From assembly GCA_900316675.1 (NCBI GenBank), contig ONDR01000018.1, positions 1-39,140 on the forward strand: a stretch of DNA of 39,140 nt, read 5' to 3'. The notes beneath the pieces were generated by a model that saw only the letters and a program-made list of their open reading frames with translations, was not told where the DNA came from and did no database searches. This DNA comes from an uncultured Bacteroidales bacterium. GTDB taxonomy: Bacteria > Bacteroidota > Bacteroidia > Bacteroidales > UBA932. The translations under genes and the position numbers were made by a program. Positions 8,064 to 14,159 of this stretch are shown here, one piece after another (position 1 is the stretch's first letter; each line of letters begins with the position of its first letter).

Positions 8064-8632
8064 AAAAGGTTCTGCTGACAGGCGGTATTGGTAGCGGCAA
8101 GTCCGCTGTTGCGGATGTCTTCCGCTCCCGGGGCGGTTTCGTTTACGACAGTGACGCTGCGGCATTGGACCTTTACCGTACAAACAGGACGCTTAGAAAG
8201 CAGATTCGGGAAGAATTCGGGCCTTCGGTCCTGACACCGGAAGGTGTTGATACCCAGCTGCTTGCATCGCAGGTATTTGGAAATCCAGACAAACTTGCCG
8301 CCTTGGAGGCGATTGTGCATCCGGCCGTTATGAAGGACTTCCTTAAGAAGGCAAAGGGCTCTGAGCTTGCAGTTATGGAATCTGCCATTGCCGCCTCAAA
8401 GCCTCTGTTCGACGGCTTTTTTGACATTATTGTTTATGTCGATGCTCCCGAGGCTCAAAGGCTTGAAAGAGCTTGCCGGCGCGACGGCTCTTTGCCGGAG
8501 CAGGTTCGCAAACGGATGGCCGCTCAGCAGCCTCCGCTGCGTGCAGACTTTGTAATAGAAAACGACTCAGACCTTACCGCATTGCAGCAAAAAGCCGCTG
8601 CGGTTTGGAATGATTTATGTGAATTAAATTAA
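8060..8632 (+). CDS. coaE: Dephospho-CoA kinase
   Basis: A 190-residue P-loop kinase that performs the final ATP-dependent phosphorylation of coenzyme A synthesis. The Walker A motif GGIGSGKS occupies 8-15, immediately after the MKKVLLT strand. Further CoaE hallmarks are the YDSD segment (dephospho-CoA site), LEAIVHP, the VMESAIAASKPLF strand-loop and the lid-region ERACRRDG. The reading frame extends 29 codons upstream inside ybbR, but the ATG that overlaps the ybbR stop gives the correct P-loop spacing, so I use it. Confidence 0.94.
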   Translation: MKKVLLTGGIGSGKSAVADVFRSRGGFVYDSDAAALDLYRTNRTLRKQIREEFGPSVLTPEGVDTQLLASQVFGNPDKLAALEAIVHPAVMKDFLKKAKGSELAVMESAIAASKPLFDGFFDIIVYVDAPEAQRLERACRRDGSLPEQVRKRMAAQQPPLRADFVIENDSDLTALQQKAAAVWNDLCELN

Positions 8633-8645
8633 GTAAATAATAATT

Positions 8646-9077
8646 ATGGAACAGAACAAAACAGATCTTGCAAAAATCTTGTCCGTATCAGGTTACAGCG
8701 GACTATACCTATATCTTGCACAGGCCCGCAACGGCGCCATCGCCGAGCAGCTTGAAACTAAAGAACGCACAGTCTTCCCTGTAAGGAGCAAAATCACCAC
8801 ACTTGAGGATATCTCCATATATACAGAGGACGGCGAGCTTAAGCTTAAAGAAGTCTTCCTTAAACTGAAAGAAGTTCTCAAAGAAAAGGACGCACCGGAC
8901 CAGAAAGCTGCCCCCGAGGCACTAAAAGAGCTTTTTGCCCAGGCCGTTCCGGACTACGACGCAAACCGCTTCTACGTATCTCACATGCGTAAAGTAGTAC
9001 TTTGGTACAACATCCTTAAGAATCACGCATCACTTGACTTCGTGGTTCCGGAGGAAGCAGAAAAGCCCGCAGAATAA
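8646..9077 (+). CDS. DUF5606 family protein
   Basis: A 143-residue protein of unknown function that I recognise as the DUF5606 family, which occurs next to coaE or rimO in Bacteroidota. The N-terminal half is SH3-like and beta-rich (LAKILSVSGYSGLYLYL, then TLEDISIYTEDGELKLKEVF); the C-terminal half is helical (FYVSHMRKVVLWYNILKNH) with an acidic tail. It has no signal peptide or membrane segment, so it is probably cytoplasmic. The stop and the rimO start share a base (TAATG), implying translational coupling to rimO. Confidence 0.78.
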   Translation: MEQNKTDLAKILSVSGYSGLYLYLAQARNGAIAEQLETKERTVFPVRSKITTLEDISIYTEDGELKLKEVFLKLKEVLKEKDAPDQKAAPEALKELFAQAVPDYDANRFYVSHMRKVVLWYNILKNHASLDFVVPEEAEKPAE

Positions 9078-10387
9078 TGAAGACGCTCCAGGTTATTACC
9101 CTGGGCTGTTCAAAGAACAGTGTAGATACCTCGCACCTGCTTAGTCAGGTGCAGGGTCTTTACGACATATTGCCGGAAGATCACTCAGGCCCGGCAGACA
9201 TAGTTCTGCTTAATACCTGCGGTTTCATCGGAGACGCAAAAGAGCAGTCCATACAGGAGATTTTCAATGTAGTGGACCGCAAGAACCGCGGCCTTGTTGG
9301 CAAGATCCTTGTCTTCGGCTGCCTTAGCCAGCGCTACATAGACCAGCTTCCGGCTATGATACCGGAGGTCGACGGTTGGTATGGCGCACGAGAACTCGGA
9401 CCCATCGTCAAGGCCCTTGGCGGCACGCCCGTCGATGAGAACTCCTTCGGCCGATATATGCCGCAGCGCGCTTCCTACGCCTTTATGAAGATTTCAGAAG
9501 GCTGCGATCGCCGCTGCTCCTATTGCGCAATTCCGCTGATCCGCGGAAATCATCGTTCAGTACCCATAGAAAAACTTGTGGCCGAGGCGGAGGCCCTTGC
9601 TGCAAGGGGAGTGAGGGAGCTTGTGCTTATCGCCCAGGATACTACCTTCTATGGCCTGGACCTTTATAAGAAACGCAATCTTGCAGAACTGCTCAGAAGG
9701 CTCTCTGCCGTAGACGGCATAGAGTGGATACGAATCCATTATTCTTATCCGGCCGATTTCCCGGAGGACGTATTGGAAGAAATGGCCCACAATCCCAAGG
9801 TCTGCAAGTATATGGATATCCCCCTGCAGCATGTCGCAGACAGCGTGTTGTCTGCCATGAGGCGTAATGTGGATGCTGCCTGGACCAAGGCCCTTGTGGG
9901 AAAGATGCGCAGCAAGGTTCCCGGTATCGTACTTCGTACGACCATGATGGTAGGCCATCCCGGAGAATCCCGCAAAGACTTCGAATTCCTTCTTGACTTC
10001 CTGCGCGAGGCTAAGTTCGAACGCCTTGGAGCCTTCATGTATTCAGAAGAGGAAGGCACATGGGGTGCGGCAAATTTGAAGGATTCAGTGGCAAAAAAGA
10101 CCAAAGAAAGGCGTTTGAATGCACTTATGGAAGTGCAGCGTGGTATAAGTTTTGCATACAACCAGTCCAGAATCGGCTCTGTTTGCAAGGTGCTGGTAGA
10201 TTCGTTTACGGACGGCGTGCTTGTCTGCCGCAGCGAATACGAAAGCCCGGAGGTAGATGGAGAGATTCTTGTCAGATACGACCCCCGCATGGGTAAGCCG
10301 GCAGAACAGATGCCTGGCAATTTCATTACGGTAAAAGTTGTATCGGCAGATGATTACGACCTTGTAGCAGAATTTATTTATGAGTAA
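9077..10387 (+). CDS. rimO: Ribosomal protein S12 methylthiotransferase RimO
   Basis: A 436-residue radical-SAM methylthiotransferase that modifies the conserved aspartate of ribosomal protein S12. The N-terminal UPF0004 domain contributes C11, C48 and C82 to one 4Fe-4S cluster; the radical-SAM CxxxCxxC is C143, C147 and C150 (EGCDRRCSYCAIP). A C-terminal TRAM-like segment (GSVCKVLVDSF, then GEILVRYD) follows. The GCDRRCSYC context and the length favour RimO over MiaB. It is coupled to DUF5606 upstream and overlaps the lipoprotein gene by eight bases downstream. Confidence 0.94.
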   Translation: MKTLQVITLGCSKNSVDTSHLLSQVQGLYDILPEDHSGPADIVLLNTCGFIGDAKEQSIQEIFNVVDRKNRGLVGKILVFGCLSQRYIDQLPAMIPEVDGWYGARELGPIVKALGGTPVDENSFGRYMPQRASYAFMKISEGCDRRCSYCAIPLIRGNHRSVPIEKLVAEAEALAARGVRELVLIAQDTTFYGLDLYKKRNLAELLRRLSAVDGIEWIRIHYSYPADFPEDVLEEMAHNPKVCKYMDIPLQHVADSVLSAMRRNVDAAWTKALVGKMRSKVPGIVLRTTMMVGHPGESRKDFEFLLDFLREAKFERLGAFMYSEEEGTWGAANLKDSVAKKTKERRLNALMEVQRGISFAYNQSRIGSVCKVLVDSFTDGVLVCRSEYESPEVDGEILVRYDPRMGKPAEQMPGNFITVKVVSADDYDLVAEFIYE

Positions 10388-11225
10388 ACTGTCAGTCTCT
10401 ATCTTAATAGGCGTTCTTGCGTCTGTGGCAGTGTCTTGCTATCCAGGCCTCTATAGGATGGATTTGCAAATGAGACAACCCTCGGCATCCGGATATAACC
10501 TTGGCGGAAAAGATATGGGAGTCGTTTATCTTTCCCATGAAAAGGATTCCGTCATAGCAAAAGGTATAGCGGAAGGTCTTGCAACCGCCCTGGAAGAAGA
10601 CTATTTCGGCGGCCAGCAGGCAGTAGGGGTTTATTCGATGCCTTATTCTACCACGGCTGATTATTCTTCCCGCGACACCCTTCTTAATGTGGTGATGGAT
10701 ACGGACAAGGATGTTATCTTCATGATGGAAATCCCCAGCGTGGACTACGATAAGTTAAATGAGTCCGGTGCCCTTCCCGTACATATTAAAATGCATGTCT
10801 ATGACGCTATGGGACAGGTTGATACTGTCAGGAATTTTGAAGGCGTGTCCTTCCTGAAGACCGGTTCCCTTGCATCATCGGCACAGGTGACGGGTCAGAA
10901 GACTTCTGCCAAGTTCCTTTCCAACTGGGCCAGTGAGACCTTCTTCTTCTATAGTTTTGATACTTCGGCCTGGAGCAACGCCCTTGATGCTGCTTATGGT
11001 TTCAGATGGCATGAGGCCCTTGACATATGGCTCAAGCTGGCCGAATCGTCAACAGGAGAGAAGCGTTCATATGCTGCCTTCAACATTGCTACGACGGCTT
11101 ACATTCTTGGCGACATGGACCTTGCACAAAGGTGGCTGTCAATAATAAAGGAGAAAGGGGACACAGAGGTCCTGGCTATGCTCAAGAACAAGATAAGAAA
11201 CAGGCTAAGTACTGTAACTAATTAG
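10380..11225 (+). CDS. DUF6340-like probable lipoprotein
   Basis: A 281-residue exported protein. A hydrophobic signal (SILIGVLASVAVSC) ends at Cys20, a plausible lipobox, so it is probably a lipoprotein. The mature part has an alpha/beta segment (DMGVVYLSHEKDSVIAKGIAEGL) and a C-terminal helical region with TPR-like paired helices (WHEALDIWLKLAES, AFNIATTAYILGDMDLAQRWL). I associate it with the Bacteroidota DUF6340 family; function is unknown. It starts eight bases inside rimO, so its translation is coupled to a translation-modification enzyme with no obvious functional tie. It converges on queE with a four-base gap and no visible terminator. Confidence 0.72.
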   Translation: MSKLSVSILIGVLASVAVSCYPGLYRMDLQMRQPSASGYNLGGKDMGVVYLSHEKDSVIAKGIAEGLATALEEDYFGGQQAVGVYSMPYSTTADYSSRDTLLNVVMDTDKDVIFMMEIPSVDYDKLNESGALPVHIKMHVYDAMGQVDTVRNFEGVSFLKTGSLASSAQVTGQKTSAKFLSNWASETFFFYSFDTSAWSNALDAAYGFRWHEALDIWLKLAESSTGEKRSYAAFNIATTAYILGDMDLAQRWLSIIKEKGDTEVLAMLKNKIRNRLSTVTN

Positions 11226-11229
11226 ATTA

Positions 11230-11793
11230 TTATCTGATATCCAGATATTTATGAGTCTGAAGACTCAGACGCCAACGGGGGTGGGACAGAATATATGTCA
11301 CCACCTCTTTTGTATTTTGGCAAGAGCAGGGCTGAAGGAAATAGTGATCAGCTTTAAATGCCAGCCATTTCTCTACATCCTGGCCGGTATAGACCATCTT
11401 AAGCTCGTTTGCCTTTTCAATAACGGGAGCGGCACCGGGCAGCCAGTCCTGCTTGGGGCTGCATGTGATCCAGTCGATGCCGGACGGCAAAGGCTTGGTG
11501 CCGTTTGTTTCTATATGGATGGTGTAGCCTTCTTCATGAAGGCGGTCAACCAGGGCCTGGTCCAGTTGCAGCGCAGGCTCTCCGCCGGTTACAATAACGT
11601 GCTTGCACGCTCCGCCGGCAGCGGCGATGGCTGCCAAGATCTGGTCTGCGTCCATCTGCTGAGCGTGGGTAAAATCCGTATCGCAGAAAGGGCAGCGCAG
11701 GTTGCAGCCGCTGAACCTAAGGAACACAGCCGGCGTCCCCGTCCAGAAACCTTCGCCCTGAAGGCTGTAGAATATCTCGTTAACCCTGTACAT
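11230..11793 (-). CDS. queE: 7-carboxy-7-deazaguanine synthase QueE
   Basis: A 187-residue radical-SAM enzyme that converts 6-carboxytetrahydropterin to 7-carboxy-7-deazaguanine. The cluster cysteines are C30, C34 and C37 (SGCNLRCPFCDTDF), with the QueE opening EIFYSLQGEG and the SAM-binding GGEP (VTGGEPAL). The IHIETNGT strand and the DWITCSPK segment are also family features. It is the last gene of the queC-queD-queE operon; its start codon overlaps the queD stop by one base. Confidence 0.95.
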   Translation of the reverse strand: MYRVNEIFYSLQGEGFWTGTPAVFLRFSGCNLRCPFCDTDFTHAQQMDADQILAAIAAAGGACKHVIVTGGEPALQLDQALVDRLHEEGYTIHIETNGTKPLPSGIDWITCSPKQDWLPGAAPVIEKANELKMVYTGQDVEKWLAFKADHYFLQPCSCQNTKEVVTYILSHPRWRLSLQTHKYLDIR

Positions 11794-12125
11794 TAATCCT
11801 TTTCGTAGATAGCTTTGTTGTTCTCTGATTCCCAGATTTCAACCTTGTAGCAATTCTCTACATTGTCGCAAATCCATTTTGCAATATTCTCTGCAGTAGG
11901 ATTGAAGGGCAGAATCTCGTTAAGGTTCTGGTGGTCCAGAGTCCCGCTAATCTTCTTCTTGATGGAAGTGAAATCGGTCACCATGCCATCCTGGTTAAGC
12001 GTTTTTGACTTGCAGTGCACATAAACTATCCAGTTGTGCCCGTGCATGGCTTCGCACTTGCTCTCATAGCTAAGGTGAAGGCTGTGAGAAGAAGATATTT
12101 CAAGGCGCTTACTTACGTAGTACAT
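11793..12125 (-). CDS. queD: 6-carboxytetrahydropterin synthase QueD
   Basis: A 110-residue member of the 6-pyruvoyltetrahydropterin synthase superfamily. Zinc ligands are H14 (SSSHSLHL), H28 and H30 (MHGHNW); the catalytic Cys24 lies in SKCEAMHGH, and H65 in LDHQNLNE completes the site. It makes 6-carboxy-5,6,7,8-tetrahydropterin from dihydroneopterin triphosphate. Its position between queC and queE fixes the role as queuosine-pathway rather than biopterin. Confidence 0.95.
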   Translation of the reverse strand: MYYVSKRLEISSSHSLHLSYESKCEAMHGHNWIVYVHCKSKTLNQDGMVTDFTSIKKKISGTLDHQNLNEILPFNPTAENIAKWICDNVENCYKVEIWESENNKAIYEKD

Positions 12126-12142
12126 ATCTGATGCTTAATTAT

Positions 12143-12784
12143 TTACAGTTCGTATTCGGTAGGGTCGAAGCCGGCCAGGGCCTCTTTGCGCTCACGGCAG
12201 GTGGCGCAGTCTCCGCAGTGCTTGTGGCGGCCTTCGTAGCAGGAATAGGTATGCTCGAAGGGAACTCCGTTGGCCTTTCCTTCCAGCGCGATCTCCCTTT
12301 TTGTCATATTGCAGTAAGGTGACAGCAGGCGGATGTTTTCATAGGTGCCGTTACTGATTGCGGCATCCATGGCGTCGATGAAGGCCGGACGGCAGTCCGG
12401 GTATATGGCATGGTCGCCTGCATGATTGGCGATGAGTACGGTGTCCAGCCCGTTGCTCTCTGCCAGGCCGGCGGCTATAGAAAGCATTATTCCGTTGCGG
12501 AAGGGAACGACGGTACTCTTCATATTCTCTGCGTCATAATCCTGGTGGGGAATGGCTTCTCCGCCTTTCAGTATGCTGCTTTTGAAGTACTGGCCTATAA
12601 AGTCGATAGGGATAATCAAGTGATCGATTCCCAATTGCTTGCAATTATAGGCGGCGCACGCCGTCTGGGCCTCGTCCTGCCTTGCGCCGTATGTGAAGGT
12701 TACGGCAAGCTTGATGTCATCCCTGTATTTGTAAAGCAGGCAGCTGCTGTCCATGCCGCCGGAGTATATCAATAATGCTTTCAT
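12143..12784 (-). CDS. queC: 7-cyano-7-deazaguanine synthase QueC
   Basis: A 213-residue enzyme that converts 7-carboxy-7-deazaguanine to preQ0 using ATP and ammonia. The ATP-pyrophosphatase loop SGGMDSS is at 8-14, and a zinc site is formed by C182, C190, C193 and C196 (CYEGRHKHCGDCATC). It heads the operon. The start is the ATG directly before MKALLIYSGG. A -7 box ends only four bases before that ATG, so transcripts from it would be leaderless or nearly so. Later steps (queF, tgt, queA, queG/H) are not in this window. Confidence 0.95.
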   Translation of the reverse strand: MKALLIYSGGMDSSCLLYKYRDDIKLAVTFTYGARQDEAQTACAAYNCKQLGIDHLIIPIDFIGQYFKSSILKGGEAIPHQDYDAENMKSTVVPFRNGIMLSIAAGLAESNGLDTVLIANHAGDHAIYPDCRPAFIDAMDAAISNGTYENIRLLSPYCNMTKREIALEGKANGVPFEHTYSCYEGRHKHCGDCATCRERKEALAGFDPTEYEL

Positions 12785-12788
12785 GATG

Positions 12789-12796
12789 CAAATGTA
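12789..12796 (-). promoter_or_regulatory. -7 promoter box for the queCDE operon
   Basis: The minus strand reads TACATTTG, matching TAnnTTTG, with only four bases to the queC ATG. If used, the mRNA would be leaderless. Read-through from rnpB is the alternative, although a strong terminator stands between. Confidence 0.45.
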
Positions 12797-12814
12797 CTAA
12801 TTTTCAATTAAAAA

Positions 12815-12837
12815 GAAGGCAACACTTGGTTGCCTTC
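12815..12837 (-). terminator. Intrinsic terminator of rnpB
   Basis: A perfect 9-bp stem (GAAGGCAAC / GTTGCCTTC) with a 5-base loop is followed on the minus strand by TTTTTAATTG. It directly follows the RNase P RNA 3' end and lies just before the queC promoter. Confidence 0.88.
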
Positions 12838-13155
12838 CTGCGTGAAGCAAAGCCGTAAGCCGGTTTCTGTTTTTAAATCTGTCATTTATCTTCGCAACCT
12901 ACCCCCTGACATCGGGCGGGCAGCCCTCGTCTGTCAGTATATTTGGTCTTGCAGGCCCCGAATCCGTACCCCGATGGCATCGCTGACACCGGTCGTGGGC
13001 TCTTACCCCACGTTTTCACCCTTACCCGAAGGCGGTCGTTTTCTGTTACGGAGTATATGAAATTTCTTCCATCTGCGCTTTCCGCAGCGGGGCGCCCTGT
13101 CCTGTCCGGACTTTCCTCACCGCACGAGGCGGCGCGACAGATCGCCTTGCTTTCG
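12838..13155 (-). ncRNA. rnpB: RNase P RNA (bacterial type A)
   Basis: Read on the minus strand, the region contains the universal RNase P RNA core GAGGAAAGTCCGGAC near the 5' end (complement of the plus-strand segment at about 13106-13120), the CR-IV element ACAGAAA followed by CCGGCTTACGG near the 3' end, and intervening GC-rich helices. It is the catalytic subunit that matures tRNA 5' ends. Both ends are estimates: the 5' end from a -7 box a few bases upstream, the 3' end from the terminator hairpin. Length (about 318 nt) is slightly compact but normal once terminal stems are considered. Confidence 0.95.
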
Positions 13156-13160
13156 CGGCG

Positions 13161-13168
13161 CAAAGATA
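13161..13168 (-). promoter_or_regulatory. -7 promoter box for rnpB
   Basis: The minus strand reads TATCTTTG, placing the transcription start at about 13155, immediately before the conserved 5' part of RNase P RNA. No standard -33 motif is obvious. Confidence 0.6.
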
Positions 13169-13199
13169 CTAAGAATTTCTCAAGATTATTCCTGCTGGC

Positions 13200-13230
13200 T
13201 TTGATTTAGCTTTTTTTTGACGTAAATTTG
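13200..13230 (+). promoter_or_regulatory. Full Bacteroidota promoter for the glutaminyl-peptide cyclotransferase gene
   Basis: TTTG at 13200-13203 and TAAATTTG at 13223-13230 are separated by exactly 19 bases, the textbook -33/-7 arrangement. The -7 box ends nine bases before the ATG, so the leader is very short. It is divergent from the rnpB promoter. Confidence 0.7.
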
Positions 13231-13238
13231 CCCTGATT

Positions 13239-14009
13239 ATGAAGAGTGTAAGACTCATACTGACCTTGCTTCTGGCTGCGCTGTGCGGGCTTTCCTGCGC
13301 CGATGCGGCCGTGAAGCGTTATAAAGTGGTGGTAGTTAAGGAGTATCCGCACGATGCCACATCTTACACCCAGGGCCTTTTCTTCAACGACGGCCGCCTG
13401 TACGAGAGCACGGGCCAGAACGGTAAGTCCAGGTTCCGCGAGGTTGACCTTGCCACCGGCAAGCCCGTCAGCAATATGAACTTTGACAGAAAGTACTTTA
13501 TTGAAGGGTCTGTCATGTTCAAGGATAAGCTTTACGTGCTTACCTGGACCAGCAAGGTGGCGTTTACTTATGACGCAAAGACCCTTAAGTACATTCAGGC
13601 CTTCCGCTATCCGCGCCAGGGCTGGGGCCTTACCACGGATGGGGATTATCTTATTGCCAGCGACGGTTCTTCCAAGCTGTTTTTCATGGACGATAAGCTA
13701 CAGGTAAAGAAGACGGTGAATGTTAAGCTGGAGGGTAAGAACGTCAACTATCTTAACGAGCTTGAGTACATAGACGGCAAGATTTGGGCTAATGTATATA
13801 CCCAGGATGTCATTGTCATCATTGATCCTTCAAGTGGTAAGGTAGAGGCTACCGTCGATTGTCGCGGCCTGCTGCCGGACAAGCTTAAGGACGATAATAC
13901 CGATGTGCTGAACGGCATCGCCTTCGATGCCAAAACCGGCAACATCTACATAACCGGTAAAAACTGGAAACGTCTCTATCAGATCAAACTGGAGGAAGTA
14001 AAAGAGTAA
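13239..14009 (+). CDS. Glutaminyl-peptide cyclotransferase (beta-propeller type), exported
   Basis: A 256-residue secreted protein. A signal sequence (LILTLLLAALCGLSC) ends at Cys20, which is a plausible lipoprotein attachment site. The mature sequence starts with VVKEYPHDATSYTQGLFF, the hallmark of the plant/bacterial glutaminyl cyclase family, and continues as five-bladed-propeller repeats (LYESTGQNGKSRFREVDL, GWGLTTDGDYLIASDGSS, LNELEYIDGKIWANVY, VLNGIAFDAKTGNIYITGK). It converts N-terminal glutamine to pyroglutamate in the periplasm or at the surface. It is upstream of, and possibly read through into, the TPP riboswitch and receptor, but there is no known link to thiamine. Confidence 0.88.
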   Translation: MKSVRLILTLLLAALCGLSCADAAVKRYKVVVVKEYPHDATSYTQGLFFNDGRLYESTGQNGKSRFREVDLATGKPVSNMNFDRKYFIEGSVMFKDKLYVLTWTSKVAFTYDAKTLKYIQAFRYPRQGWGLTTDGDYLIASDGSSKLFFMDDKLQVKKTVNVKLEGKNVNYLNELEYIDGKIWANVYTQDVIVIIDPSSGKVEATVDCRGLLPDKLKDDNTDVLNGIAFDAKTGNIYITGKNWKRLYQIKLEEVKE

Positions 14010-14027
14010 AAACACTATTTTAAATAT

Positions 14028-14110
14028 TAACGAGCGGGGGTACTGGCGTAAGCCGGTTGAGAGACACCCAAGGAACCTGATGCGGATAATGCCGACGTAG
14101 GGAAGCTTGA
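14028..14110 (+). promoter_or_regulatory. TPP (THI-element) riboswitch aptamer
   Basis: The conserved thi-box is clear: a GGGGGT strand, an optional P3a hairpin CTGGC-GTAA-GCCGG, then TTGAGAGACACCC (P2/P3 core with the CUGAGA-type pyrimidine sensor loop), ACCTGATGCGGATAATGCC, and GACGTAGGGAAGCT. These are the pyrimidine- and pyrophosphate-binding arms. It lies 46 bases before the TonB-dependent receptor and no gene intervenes, so it should turn the receptor off when thiamine pyrophosphate is abundant. Confidence 0.95.
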
Positions 14111-14117
14111 CCTCAAG

Positions 14118-14159
14118 CATCGAAAGATGCGCCCCTTGCATAAAACAACAAACTTATGC
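14118..14159 (+). promoter_or_regulatory. Candidate expression platform over the receptor start codon
   Basis: After the aptamer comes GCATC-GAAA-GATGC (14118-14131), a GNRA-capped hairpin, then GCATAA (14138-14143) that can pair perfectly with TTATGC (14154-14159), which contains the ATG (14156-14158). There is no U-tract, which suggests control of translation initiation rather than attenuation. The pairing is read from sequence; its ligand dependence is inferred. Confidence 0.5.

Noticed and set aside
9745..10326. A 193-residue minus-strand frame opposite rimO
   Set aside because: It is opposite to the conserved radical-SAM and TRAM-like parts of rimO, is Ser-rich and has no promoter.
12785..12840. 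A preQ1 riboswitch before queC
   Set aside because: The whole 50-base space is occupied by the rnpB terminator and a -7 box. There is no aptamer-like C-rich/A-rich pseudoknot sequence.
12882..13163. Minus-strand open frame (93 residues) and plus-strand frames within the same region
   Set aside because: The region is RNase P RNA, with the core GAGGAAAGTCCGGAC and terminal elements. The frames are accidental.
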